DNA from: Kurthia huakuii LAM0618
GTDB taxonomy: Bacteria > Bacillota > Bacilli > Bacillales_A > Planococcaceae
NCBI RefSeq assembly: GCF_000505545.1
Contig: NZ_AYTB01000007.1
Span: forward strand, 310,001-374,000
Direction of reading: 5' to 3'
Length of the DNA stretch: 64,000 nt
Shown piece after piece: positions 1 through 8,817 of the stretch. The notes beneath the pieces are model-generated. The model was not told the origin of the DNA. It ran no database searches and saw only the letters and a list, made by a program, of their open reading frames with translations. How positions within the stretch are numbered: position 1 is the stretch's first letter; the number at the start of each line of letters is the position of its first letter. The translations under genes and the position numbers were made by a program.

Positions 1-52
1 CCATTGTGCTATAGTAGGCGAAGTGAAATGAACGATTAAAGTGAGGTGAAAG

Positions 53-84
53 CTGTTAATTTAATCCGAGAGATGAATTAACAG
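53..84 (+). other. Leader hairpin before mlpA
   Basis: Perfect 9-bp stem (53-61 with 76-84) enclosing a 14-nt loop that holds the only purine-rich ribosome-binding-like sequence (GAGAG, about 67-72). The stem ends 7 nt before the ATG at 92, so folding would bring a distant Shine-Dalgarno close to the start. The role is inference. The rest of 1-91 shows no recognisable gene end. Confidence 0.4.
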
Positions 85-91
85 ATTAATA

Positions 92-1318
92 ATGACAACT
101 AAAATAGTTTGCCCAAATGGCTTACGAATTGTTACAGAAAAATTACCGCATATGCGCTCGGTAGCAATTGGTATATTTGTTAATGTAGGTTCGCGTTATG
201 AGAAAGCTGAAGATAACGGCTTAACACATTTTATAGAACATATGCTTTTTAAAGGGACTGCTACGCGTACAGCAAAGCAATTAGCGGAAGAGTTTGACCG
301 CTTAGGTGCACAAACAAATGCATTTACATCGAAAGATCAAACGTGTTATTATGCGGTGTCATTAGATTATGAAGCGCGCAAAACAATTGCGCTATTAGCA
401 GATTTATTTTTCAACTCAGCGTTTCGTGAAGAGGATATTGAAAAGGAACGTCAAGTTATTCTAGAAGAAATTGCGATGAGTGAAGATGATCCAGAAGATA
501 GTGTAGATGAACGATTATGGCAGACGATGTTTGAAGGCTCGCAAATGGCTGCGCCAATTTTAGGAACCGAACAAACATTGAGTACCTTTACAAGAGAAAA
601 AATTAAGGCGTTTATGGCTGAGCATTATACGCCAAGTGAAGTCGTTATTTCGCTTGCTGGTAATATTGATGAAGAATTGATTGAATACGTGGTCGAAACA
701 TTTAACCAATTCAATAATGAAGCACGTCAACAAGTGCAGCATACAAAACCCGCGTTTCATGCGAATAATGTGGAACGTAATATGGCGATTGAACAGGCGC
801 ATCTTGTATTAGGTTACGAAGGATTAGCTGTAACAGACCCAGATATCGTAAGTTTGCTCGTATTAAACAATATTATCGGGGACTCGATGTCATCGCGTCT
901 ATTCCAAAAAGTACGAGAAGAAAAAGCATTAGCATATAGCGTTTACTCTTATTATTCTTCGTATGAAGATATGGGCGCATGGATGGTTTATGGTGGAACG
1001 TCGATGAAACAACTTGCTCAAATGGAAGAAACCATTTTAGCAGTCATTGCTGATATTATTGCTCATGGCGTCACAGAGGAAGAAATTCAACGTGCTAAAA
1101 TTCAATTAGAAAGTGGTTTATTATTAGGTTTAGAAACAAGTTTTGATTATATGAACCGCAATGCACGTAATGAAATCACATATGGAGAGAATCGTACAGT
1201 CGAACAATCTTTAAAAGAGTTAGCTGTTGTATCGAGTCAAAGTGTAACACGCGTTATTCAACGAATTTTGACGAAACCATATGCACGCTCAGCGATTTTT
1301 AGCAAGCAAGAAAAATAA
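92..1318 (+). CDS. mlpA: M16 family zinc peptidase (YmxG/MlpA)
   Basis: Processing-peptidase-like zinc metalloprotease of the M16 (pitrilysin/insulinase) family, 408 aa. The inverted zinc motif HFIEH lies at residues 46-50, with the downstream acidic stretch around residues 120-130 expected to give the third ligand. The C-terminal half has the second M16 domain with the conserved R-E-E-K-A-L-A-Y-S segment. In Bacillales this gene follows pnpA and ylxY and precedes the lysine/dipicolinate genes, and asd follows here. The length matches the family (about 410 aa). The start at 92 agrees with the N-terminus of relatives, but the ribosome-binding site is weak and lies in a hairpin loop. The exact substrate is not known to me; a role in regulating extracellular proteases has been proposed for the B. 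subtilis protein. Confidence 0.9.
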   Translation: MTTKIVCPNGLRIVTEKLPHMRSVAIGIFVNVGSRYEKAEDNGLTHFIEHMLFKGTATRTAKQLAEEFDRLGAQTNAFTSKDQTCYYAVSLDYEARKTIALLADLFFNSAFREEDIEKERQVILEEIAMSEDDPEDSVDERLWQTMFEGSQMAAPILGTEQTLSTFTREKIKAFMAEHYTPSEVVISLAGNIDEELIEYVVETFNQFNNEARQQVQHTKPAFHANNVERNMAIEQAHLVLGYEGLAVTDPDIVSLLVLNNIIGDSMSSRLFQKVREEKALAYSVYSYYSSYEDMGAWMVYGGTSMKQLAQMEETILAVIADIIAHGVTEEEIQRAKIQLESGLLLGLETSFDYMNRNARNEITYGENRTVEQSLKELAVVSSQSVTRVIQRILTKPYARSAIFSKQEK

Positions 1319-1360
1319 AAGAAATGGCGTGAATAAATAAATTTACTCCATTTCTTTTTT
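1317..1360 (+). terminator. Terminator after mlpA
   Basis: An 11-bp stem (1317-1327 with 1348-1358) continues into an inner GTGAAT/ATTTAC helix and is followed by a T run. It separates mlpA from asd, where ymxH, dpaA and dpaB would stand in spore formers. Confidence 0.85.
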
Positions 1361-1418
1361 GTATGCAAAATGCACATATTTTATAGCGTTATTATCGCTG
1401 ATTTTCTTGAAAAAAAGG

Positions 1419-1432
1419 TGTAAGCGCTTTAA
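1419..1432 (+). promoter_or_regulatory. Candidate cre site upstream of asd
   Basis: TGTAAGCGCTTTAA matches the CcpA cre consensus TGWAARCGYTWNCW at 13 of 14 positions. It lies about 115 bp before asd. Its role in regulating asd is inferred. Confidence 0.5.
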
Positions 1433-1534
1433 AGTGAGGGAATATCCGAAATAGTCGGATTATTATACACAATAATACATTAATGTGATACAATAACGCC
1501 AATTATAGTTTTTTATAAACATAGGGAGAGATGG

Positions 1535-2578
1535 ATGATGACGAAAAAATTAACAGTAGCAGTTGTCGGTGCTACAGGAGCAGTAGGAACAAAAATGATG
1601 GAGCAACTTTCAAAGCGAAAGTTTCCAATAGGTAAGTTGAAGTTGCTTGCTTCAAAGCGTTCTGCTGGCAAGGAGTTATCATTCAATGGTGAAACGTACG
1701 TGCTTGAGGAAGCAACGCCTGAAGCATTTGAAGGTGTCGATGTGGCGTTATTCTCAGCAGGGGGTTCTGTATCGACTGCATTAGCACATGCAGCAGCAGA
1801 GCGCGGTGCGGTTGTTATTGATAATACAAGTGCATTCCGTATGGATCCAGATGTTCCGCTTGTTGTACCAGAAGTAAACCGTGCAGACATTAAAGAACAT
1901 AAAGGAATTATTGCAAATCCAAACTGTTCAACAATTCAAATGATGGTTGCCCTTGAACCAATTCGCCAAGCATACGGTTTAAACAACTTAATCGTATCGA
2001 CATATCAAGCAGTATCAGGTTCAGGTGTAAGCGCAATTGAAGAGCTTCATGAGCAAAGTGTACAATGGGAAAAAGGTAAAGATGTAGAAGCGAATATTTT
2101 ACCAGTAAAAGGCGATAAACGCCACTTCCCAATTGCGCGTAACGTATTGCCACAAATCGATGTGTTCACAGATAATGGCTTTACATACGAAGAAATGAAA
2201 ATGATTAATGAAACAAAAAAAATCATGCATGCACCTGAGCTAGCAGTAGCTGCAACTTGTGTACGTGTACCAGTTGTTGCAGGACATTCAGAATCTATTT
2301 TTATTGAAGTAGAACAAGCAGGCGTGAGCGTAGCAGATATCCAAAATGTTTTAAAAGATGCACCAGGTGTTATTTTACAAGATGATCCAACAAACCAAGA
2401 ATACCCAACACCACTTGAAGCGGAAGGTAAAGAAGGAACATTTGTAGGCCGTATCCGCAAAGATTTAAATAATGATAAAGGTTTCCACTTATGGGTTGTA
2501 TCAGATAATTTATTAAAAGGTGCAGCGCTTAACTCAGTACAAATTGCAGAAGCAATGCTTGAAGATGGCTTACTATAA
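1535..2578 (+). CDS. asd: Aspartate-semialdehyde dehydrogenase
   Basis: Reduces aspartyl phosphate to aspartate semialdehyde with NADPH, the branch-point step to lysine, diaminopimelate, threonine and methionine. 347 aa, the normal length. Visible motifs: N-terminal nucleotide-binding GATGAVG, the catalytic cysteine in PNCST (about residue 129), and the GHSES substrate loop. Two adjacent ATGs (1535, 1538) follow GGGAGAG at 1524-1530, and either could be used. It is followed 11-20 bp later by dapA, most likely in one transcript. The aspartokinase gene dapG, which sits between asd and dapA in B. subtilis, is absent here. Confidence 0.97.
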   Translation: MMTKKLTVAVVGATGAVGTKMMEQLSKRKFPIGKLKLLASKRSAGKELSFNGETYVLEEATPEAFEGVDVALFSAGGSVSTALAHAAAERGAVVIDNTSAFRMDPDVPLVVPEVNRADIKEHKGIIANPNCSTIQMMVALEPIRQAYGLNNLIVSTYQAVSGSGVSAIEELHEQSVQWEKGKDVEANILPVKGDKRHFPIARNVLPQIDVFTDNGFTYEEMKMINETKKIMHAPELAVAATCVRVPVVAGHSESIFIEVEQAGVSVADIQNVLKDAPGVILQDDPTNQEYPTPLEAEGKEGTFVGRIRKDLNNDKGFHLWVVSDNLLKGAALNSVQIAEAMLEDGLL

Positions 2579-2598
2579 CATTTAAGGGGATGGAAAGA

Positions 2599-3501
2599 AT
2601 GGATTTAGGTAATATTGGAACGGCAATGGTTACACCATTTACGAAAGATGGTGCTATGGTAGATTACAAACATTTAGCAGGTATGATTGAACATTTAATT
2701 TCAACGGGTACAGATACGATTGTTGTATTAGGTACAACAGGGGAAGTACCGACATTATCAACAGAAGAAAAATTAGACGTACTAAAATATACAGTAGATC
2801 GCGTAAATGGCCGTGTACCGGTTATTGCAGGTGTTGGGGATAACGAAACGTATTATTCAAAAATTATGGCTCAAAAAGCAGAAGTTGCTGGTGTTGATGG
2901 CGTAATGTTAGTAGCACCTTACTACAATAAACCAAATCAGCGCGGGATTTATGCTCACTTTGTTGATATTGCACAATCAGTTGATATTCCAGTGATGCTG
3001 TACAATATTCCTGGTCGTACAGGTATTAATATCACACCTGAAACAGTAGCGAAACTGTCTCAAGTTCCAAACATTCAAATTATTAAAGAAGCAAGCGGCG
3101 ATTTAGATCAAATGTCTGAAATTCTTGCTTCAACATCTGATGACTTTAAAGTATACAGTGGAGATGATGGTATTACTTTACCATTATTAGCTGTCGGTGG
3201 ACACGGCGTTATTTCTGTAGCGGCACATGTTGTTGGCAATGATATGCAAACGATGATTTCTTTATTCAAAGAAGGTCGCCATGCAGAAGCAGCCAAAATT
3301 CACCAAGCATTATTACCGTTAATTCGTGCACTTTTTGCACAACCAAGCCCAGCACCTGTTAAATACGCACTTTCAAAATTAGGTTTATGTAATGAAAATG
3401 TTCGTTTGCCTATCGTTGAATTAACAGATGAAGAAAAAGCATCATTCGATGTTGCGTGGGATGCATACTTCGAACAACAAAAAACATTTGCTACTGTTTA
3501 A
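2599..3501 (+). CDS. dapA: 4-hydroxy-tetrahydrodipicolinate synthase
   Basis: Condenses pyruvate with aspartate semialdehyde, the first committed step of diaminopimelate/lysine synthesis for the cell wall. The TIM-barrel class I aldolase signature is clear: GTTGE near residue 48, YYNKP with the active-site tyrosine, and the Schiff-base lysine in IKEASG. An in-frame ATG at 2590 directly touches the GGGG of the ribosome-binding site (2584-2589), so the ATG at 2599, with 9-nt spacing and the expected MDLGNIGTAM start, is preferred. This gives 300 aa. It is likely cotranscribed with asd, and a strong terminator follows. Confidence 0.96.
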   Translation: MDLGNIGTAMVTPFTKDGAMVDYKHLAGMIEHLISTGTDTIVVLGTTGEVPTLSTEEKLDVLKYTVDRVNGRVPVIAGVGDNETYYSKIMAQKAEVAGVDGVMLVAPYYNKPNQRGIYAHFVDIAQSVDIPVMLYNIPGRTGINITPETVAKLSQVPNIQIIKEASGDLDQMSEILASTSDDFKVYSGDDGITLPLLAVGGHGVISVAAHVVGNDMQTMISLFKEGRHAEAAKIHQALLPLIRALFAQPSPAPVKYALSKLGLCNENVRLPIVELTDEEKASFDVAWDAYFEQQKTFATV

Positions 3502-3518
3502 GTAGCTTAATTTAAGAT

Positions 3519-3552
3519 GAGTATCTAGAAAAAATCTAGATACTCTTTTTTT
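3519..3552 (+). terminator. Terminator after dapA
   Basis: Perfect 11-bp stem (3519-3529 with 3535-3545), A5 loop, and seven T at 3546-3552. Confidence 0.95.
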
Positions 3553-3668
3553 AATTAATCGATATTTAACGGTATGAATTGCCATTTTTTTAATTGTGTA
3601 ATATTACGTAAACACTTATAATGAGTGTAAGTGGTTGCTGTACGGGATACATTTTAGGAGGAAAAGAA

Positions 3669-5336
3669 GTGGCAAAAATTAAAAATGAAACGATTCGCGT
3701 TATTCCACTAGGTGGCGTGAGTGAAATCGGTAAAGCGATGTATGTTGTCGAAATCGACGATGATATTTTCGTAGTAGATAGTGGATTAATGTTCCCAGAG
3801 GACGAAATGCTAGGAATTGATTATGTCATTCCAGATATGAGTTATTTAGTAGAAAATAAAGAGCGTGTAAAAGGGATTTTCTTAACACATGGTCATGAAG
3901 ACGCGATTGGTTCTGTAGCGTACTTACTAAACAAAGTAAACGCACCAGTATACGGTTCACGTTTGACAATTGCGTTAGCAAAAGAACATTTAAAAGCAAA
4001 CCCAGCACCGCACCAAGTGAAATTTTTCGAGGTAACAAACAAAAGCCGTATGAATTTCAAAACAACTTACGTGACGTTCTTCCATACGACACATAGTATT
4101 CCGGATTCATTAGGTGTGGTGTTCCACACATCTGAAGGAGCCATTGTGCATACAGGAGAATTTAAATTCGACCAATCGGCAAAAGGAAAATATCGTCCGG
4201 ATATTGCAAAAATGGCAGCACTTGGTGATGAAGGCGTATTTATTTTAATGTCTGATTCAACAGAAGCTGAAAAACCGGGATACACATTATCAGAAAATGT
4301 TGTAAAAGCACGTTTGGAAAAAACATTCCATAAAGCAGAAGGTCGTATTTTAGTAGCATTATATGCATCTAACTTCATTCGTATTCAACAAGTATTTGAT
4401 CAAGCAATTGCTTCAGGTCGTAAAGTAGCAATCGTTGGTCGTAGTTTAGAAACGATTTTTGAAGTAGGTATGCGTTTAGGCTACTTAGAAATTGATCAAG
4501 AAGAAATCATTCCCGTAAATAAAATGTCAGATTATGAAGACAATGAAATCGTTGCTATTATTACAGGTAATCAAGGTGAACCACTTGAAGGGTTAGAAAA
4601 AATCATCCGTAAACATCACCGCGATTTACGCATTAAACAAAATGATACGGTTTTAATTACATTTACACCATCTCCAAGTATGGAAGTACAAATGGCAGAT
4701 ACAATGAATGAATTATCAAAATTAGGAGCAAAAGTTTTCTCGGCAGATAAAAAAGTTCACGTATCAGGGCATGGTTCACAAGAAGATTTAAAATTAATGC
4801 TGAACTTAATGCAGCCTAAATACTTTATTCCAATTCAAGGTGAATATCGTATGCTGATTACTCACTCAAAATTAGCACAAGATGTTGGTTTGCAAAAATC
4901 TCAAATCTTTATTGCTGATAAAGGTGATATTGTTGAATACAAAAATGGAAAAATGCGCATGGCAGGTCGCGTGACAGCAGGTAACGTTTTAATCGATGGT
5001 ATTGGTGTTGGCGATGTCGGCAATATCGTACTACGAGATCGTAAATTATTATCACAAGATGGTATTTTCATTGTTGTTGTAACAATTAATCGTAAAGCGA
5101 AACAAATTGCTTCAGGTCCAGAAATCTTATCGCGCGGCTTCGTTTATGTACGTGAATCAGAAGAATTAATGGATGAATCAGCAAAACTTGTACGTGGTGT
5201 TGTTGAAAAATATGTATCAAAAGGTTCTTACGAATGGACAAATATTAAACAAGAAATTCGTGACACATTAAATGGCTATTTATATCAAAAAACAAAACGT
5301 CGTCCGATGATTATTCCAATTATTATGGAATATTAA
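3669..5336 (+). CDS. rnjB: Ribonuclease J2
   Basis: Metallo-beta-lactamase/beta-CASP ribonuclease of mRNA decay and rRNA processing; in Bacillus J2 pairs with J1 in the degradosome-like network. The GTG at 3669 is preceded by AGGAGG (3656-3661) at 7-nt spacing and gives 555 aa, the standard length; the upstream in-frame ATG at 3621 has no ribosome-binding site. The metal motif reads HGHEDA at residues 74-79, where J1 has HGHEDH. This loss of the last histidine, together with the position after dapA, identifies the J2 paralogue, which is known to have weak activity of its own. The beta-CASP motifs (SDSTE, GHGS, PIQGE) are present. tepA, the next gene in B. subtilis, is absent. Confidence 0.93.
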   Translation: MAKIKNETIRVIPLGGVSEIGKAMYVVEIDDDIFVVDSGLMFPEDEMLGIDYVIPDMSYLVENKERVKGIFLTHGHEDAIGSVAYLLNKVNAPVYGSRLTIALAKEHLKANPAPHQVKFFEVTNKSRMNFKTTYVTFFHTTHSIPDSLGVVFHTSEGAIVHTGEFKFDQSAKGKYRPDIAKMAALGDEGVFILMSDSTEAEKPGYTLSENVVKARLEKTFHKAEGRILVALYASNFIRIQQVFDQAIASGRKVAIVGRSLETIFEVGMRLGYLEIDQEEIIPVNKMSDYEDNEIVAIITGNQGEPLEGLEKIIRKHHRDLRIKQNDTVLITFTPSPSMEVQMADTMNELSKLGAKVFSADKKVHVSGHGSQEDLKLMLNLMQPKYFIPIQGEYRMLITHSKLAQDVGLQKSQIFIADKGDIVEYKNGKMRMAGRVTAGNVLIDGIGVGDVGNIVLRDRKLLSQDGIFIVVVTINRKAKQIASGPEILSRGFVYVRESEELMDESAKLVRGVVEKYVSKGSYEWTNIKQEIRDTLNGYLYQKTKRRPMIIPIIMEY

Positions 5337-5352
5337 TTATGTCAATAAAAAG

Positions 5353-5387
5353 GGATTCCTAGCCTAGTGGCGCGGAATCCTTTTTTT
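5353..5387 (+). terminator. Terminator after rnjB
   Basis: Stem of 7 bp (5353-5359 with 5374-5380) followed by seven T. Confidence 0.85.
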
Positions 5388-5432
5388 CATTTTTAGTACA
5401 AGGTATAATGAAAAAAGAAAGTAGGTGACGGC

Positions 5433-7796
5433 ATGGCGACAAAAAAAACAACGCAAACAATGGCACGCAAAAAACAACCGACAACGGCGAAGCGAGGAAC
5501 ATCTAAGAAGCCCAATGTTCGTAAAACACCAGCGAAAAAACGACCGTCACTAATATATGAAATTGTAGGTTTAGTTCTTGTAGCAATTGCTTTTATTACG
5601 ATGTTTCAATTTGGCTTGATTGGTCGAGTTTTTCAAGGATTTAGCAAATTATTAATTGGTAATTGGTATGTATTGGTACCTGTTTTCATGATTTGGTATG
5701 CCATTTATTTAATGGTTGTGCGCGCATTACCAGTATTTAAAAACCGCTATATTTGGGGTGTTATATGCTTGTTATGTAGCGTGACATTGTTTAGTCATAT
5801 TGCGATGTTTCATGATTTATATAACGGAGAACCGCTTGAACGAGATGCGAGTATTTTAAGTGAAAGCTGGGGATTAATCGTTCAAGAAAAAGCTTATATA
5901 GAACCAGATGGTTTTCTTGGTGGTGGATTATTAGGGGCCGTATTATATGCAGTATTTCACAGTCTTGTTGATACGACAGGTTCGAAGATTGTCGCGCTAT
6001 TATGTATCGCAATTGGGCTCATTTTATTGACAGGGAAAGCACTCGTTCCTTACTTAATGGAGCAAATCCCAAAATGGCGTGAAGAAATTACTAAACGGCG
6101 TGATGAAGTCATGTATGCTCGTGAGGAAAGAAATGAGCAAGAGACTTCTGTAGATTCCGAAATAACAAAACCGCAGCGTGCATTACAGCAAACAAAAAAA
6201 GTAGTTGAAGAAAAAACAATAGCGCAACCAGCTGCTGAAAAACCAGCGCTTAGTATATCAGCTTATACACAAAATCTTGCTAGGGAAGAGGAACCATCGA
6301 CTGTCACAAAAGTGCCTAAAGTAGAAGAAGATTCTCAAGTAGAAGAGGATAATCTCCTGCCAGAAGTGGGTATAATAGAAAATGAAGCATATGTTTTACC
6401 TAAAATGGATTTACTTGCTTTACCCCCAACGAAAGATCAATCTGCTGAATTTGAAGTAATTGAACAAAATGCACGTACAATTGAACAGACGTTAGATGCA
6501 TTTGGTGTACAGGCTAATGTGACAGAAGTTCATTTAGGGCCAGCAGTTACAGAATATGAAGTATTGCCAGAACGTGGCGTTAAAGTTAGTAAAATCGTTA
6601 ATTTACAAGACGATATGGCATTGGCATTAGCTGCAAAAGATATTCGTATTGAGGCACCTATTCCTGGGAAATCAGCTGTTGGGATTGAAGTGCCAAATAA
6701 GGAAATTTCGATGGTTAGTTTGCGTTCAGTATTAGAAGCTTCACCAAGTAATAAGGCAGATGAAAAATTGGTTGTTGGTTTAGGGCGCGATATTTCAGGC
6801 AAAGCGAAATTAACTAAATTAAATAAAATGCCACACTTATTAGTAGCGGGTTCCACAGGTAGTGGTAAATCGGTTTGTATTAATAGTATTATCGTTAGTA
6901 TTTTAATGCGTGCTAAACCACACGAAGTAAAAATGATGATGATTGACCCAAAAATGGTTGAGCTAAGTGTTTATAATGGAGTACCGCATTTATTAGCACC
7001 AGTCGTTACCGATGCACGTAAGGCTTCCGAAGCGCTGAAAAAAGTTGTTAGTGAAATGGAACGCCGCTATGATTTATTTGCGCATACCGGTACGCGAAAT
7101 ATTGAGGGTTACAATAAACATATCGATCGCTTTAATGAAAAAAATGATGAAAAGCACCCGCATTTACCATTTATTGTTGTCATTGTGGATGAATTAGCTG
7201 ATTTAATGTTAGTTGCCGCTGGAGATGTTGAAGATTCAATTATGAGGCTAGCGCAAATGGCTCGAGCTGCTGGAATTCACTTGATTATTGCAACCCAACG
7301 ACCATCTGTTAACGTAATTACGGGGGTAATTAAAGCAAATATTCCATCACGTATTGCATTTGCTGTATCATCGCAAATTGATTCGCGAACGATTTTAGAT
7401 ACAGGTGGTGCCGAACGATTGCTAGGGCGAGGAGATATGTTGTTCTTGCCATCGGGCGAATCAAAACCTACACGTGTTCAAGGTGCATTTGTCTCAGATG
7501 AAGAAGTGCAAGAAATTGTGGAATATGTTATCAGCCAACAAAAGGCACAGTATCAAGATGAAATGATTCCGACTGATGAGGATATTGCACCTGAAGTTGC
7601 TGAAGATACGGACGAACTTTATCATGACGCAGTACGCCTTGTTGTAGAACAGGATAATGCATCTGTTTCATTTTTACAACGTAAATTAAAAATTGGTTAT
7701 GCAAGAGCTGCTCGAATTATGGATCAGATGGAAGAACGTGGTGTCGTTGGCCCATCTGAGAAAAGTAAACCAAGACAAATATTAATTAGTAAGTAA
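5433..7796 (+). CDS. ftsK: FtsK/SpoIIIE family DNA translocase
   Basis: Septum-associated double-stranded DNA pump that clears chromosome ends during division. 787 aa. A Lys/Thr/Arg-rich N-terminus (1-40) is followed by four membrane segments (about 43-66, 75-100, 107-125, 165-210), a charged low-complexity linker (about 215-330), and the motor domain with Walker A GSTGSGKS near residue 472 and Walker B VIVDELADL. The C-terminal winged-helix gamma domain (about 720-787) would read KOPS/SRS DNA. It occupies the spoIIIE locus, but because nearby sporulation genes are missing it probably serves vegetative chromosome segregation. The ribosome-binding site AGTAGGTGA precedes the ATG. Confidence 0.93.
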   Translation: MATKKTTQTMARKKQPTTAKRGTSKKPNVRKTPAKKRPSLIYEIVGLVLVAIAFITMFQFGLIGRVFQGFSKLLIGNWYVLVPVFMIWYAIYLMVVRALPVFKNRYIWGVICLLCSVTLFSHIAMFHDLYNGEPLERDASILSESWGLIVQEKAYIEPDGFLGGGLLGAVLYAVFHSLVDTTGSKIVALLCIAIGLILLTGKALVPYLMEQIPKWREEITKRRDEVMYAREERNEQETSVDSEITKPQRALQQTKKVVEEKTIAQPAAEKPALSISAYTQNLAREEEPSTVTKVPKVEEDSQVEEDNLLPEVGIIENEAYVLPKMDLLALPPTKDQSAEFEVIEQNARTIEQTLDAFGVQANVTEVHLGPAVTEYEVLPERGVKVSKIVNLQDDMALALAAKDIRIEAPIPGKSAVGIEVPNKEISMVSLRSVLEASPSNKADEKLVVGLGRDISGKAKLTKLNKMPHLLVAGSTGSGKSVCINSIIVSILMRAKPHEVKMMMIDPKMVELSVYNGVPHLLAPVVTDARKASEALKKVVSEMERRYDLFAHTGTRNIEGYNKHIDRFNEKNDEKHPHLPFIVVIVDELADLMLVAAGDVEDSIMRLAQMARAAGIHLIIATQRPSVNVITGVIKANIPSRIAFAVSSQIDSRTILDTGGAERLLGRGDMLFLPSGESKPTRVQGAFVSDEEVQEIVEYVISQQKAQYQDEMIPTDEDIAPEVAEDTDELYHDAVRLVVEQDNASVSFLQRKLKIGYARAARIMDQMEERGVVGPSEKSKPRQILISK

Positions 7797-7806
7797 AAAG
7801 ATATAA

Positions 7807-7840
7807 ATGCAGGGTATTTTTAGGGAACCCTGCATTTTTT
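7807..7840 (+). terminator. Terminator after ftsK
   Basis: Perfect 9-bp stem (7807-7815 with 7827-7835) followed by T6. Confidence 0.9.
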
Positions 7841-7954
7841 TACTATAAAATTGCCACACTAATTATAAATATTAGAAAATTTCTGCTGTTTTAACACAGT
7901 TTTTGATTAAAGCTATTTATTTATTATTTTAAAAGTGATATAGTATTGTCTGAT

Positions 7955-7970
7955 TAGCAGAATTGTTCTA
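7955..7970 (+). promoter_or_regulatory. Candidate GntR operator upstream of ymfC
   Basis: TAGCAGAATTGTTCTA is a 16-bp imperfect palindrome (12 of 16 symmetric positions, TAGnAnAATTnTnCTA) 37 bp before the regulator start. Its first 14 bases recur, inverted, just after the same gene at 8747-8760. Two copies flanking a GntR gene suggest the operator of that regulator (inference). Confidence 0.6.
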
Positions 7971-8006
7971 CGTCTGATGTCTGATGACTGATTGGTGGTG
8001 ATTTGA

Positions 8007-8735
8007 ATGACTATAAAATCAGATCATCGTCATCTGTATCTTCAAGTGATTGATCATTTAAAGTCGGATATTGAGAATGGGATTTTCAAAGAAAATGAAA
8101 AATTACCGTCTGAATTCGAACTTTCAAAGTCACTAGGAGTCAGCCGAGCAACGCTTCGCGAAGCATTGCGACTGTTGGAAGAGGAAAATATCATTGTTCG
8201 CAGGCATGGTGTAGGTACTTTCGTCAACCCAAAACCCGTGTTCACATCAGGGATTGAACAACTTTCGAGCATTTCTTCAATGATTGAAGAAGTAGGCATG
8301 GAGCCTGGTACAACATATATTAGTTCCGCCGCTTCCGTTTCGACTGAAGAAGATATTAAGCGCTTTCAATGCGATGAAGATGAATCTATAATGACGATTA
8401 AACGTGTTCGTACAGCGGATGGAGAACCCGTCGTCTATTGTATAGACCAAGTGCCGAATAGCTTTTTACCGGCAGATTTTCTAACAAGGGAAAATCCTTC
8501 TATTTTTCAAGCGTTAGAAGAATCCGGAAATATTCATGTGTCGTATGCTGTCACATATATTGACCCGATTGGCTATCACAGTGAAGTGTCTCCAATCTTG
8601 AATTGTAAAGCAGATCAAGCTTTACTCGTATTAAAGCAGTTCCACTATGATGATAACGATCGAGTGGTACTTTACTCGCGTAACTATTTCAGAGCTGATA
8701 AATTTAGCTTCCATGTGGTTCGTAAACGTGTATAA
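8007..8735 (+). CDS. ymfC: GntR/HutC-type transcriptional regulator (YmfC-like)
   Basis: Ligand-responsive DNA-binding protein, 242 aa. The N-terminal winged helix-turn-helix (about 8-75) holds the GntR signature [26 protein letters not shown] (read in shorter pieces: [22 protein letters not shown]), and residues about 95-240 form a UTRA effector domain. It stands directly after ftsK, as ymfC does in B. subtilis, and 82 bp before a nucleoside ABC importer. Matching palindrome-like sites on both sides of the gene suggest it represses itself and the transporter. The effector is unknown; a nucleoside or nucleoside-derived sugar is a guess from context. Confidence 0.88.
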   Translation: MTIKSDHRHLYLQVIDHLKSDIENGIFKENEKLPSEFELSKSLGVSRATLREALRLLEEENIIVRRHGVGTFVNPKPVFTSGIEQLSSISSMIEEVGMEPGTTYISSAASVSTEEDIKRFQCDEDESIMTIKRVRTADGEPVVYCIDQVPNSFLPADFLTRENPSIFQALEESGNIHVSYAVTYIDPIGYHSEVSPILNCKADQALLVLKQFHYDDNDRVVLYSRNYFRADKFSFHVVRKRV

Positions 8736-8744
8736 CAAATCAGA

Positions 8745-8760
8745 AGGAACAATTCTGCTA
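8745..8760 (+). promoter_or_regulatory. Candidate GntR operator before the importer operon
   Basis: GAACAATTCTGCTA at 8747-8760 is the exact reverse complement of 7955-7968. It lies 58-73 bp before the lipoprotein gene, a suitable place for control of that operon. Inferred from the sequence identity alone. Confidence 0.6.
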
Positions 8761-8817
8761 TCGTAGCAATACAAATATTAATATAAAAAAATTTCACTTT
8801 TTTGGGAGGACTTCAAA

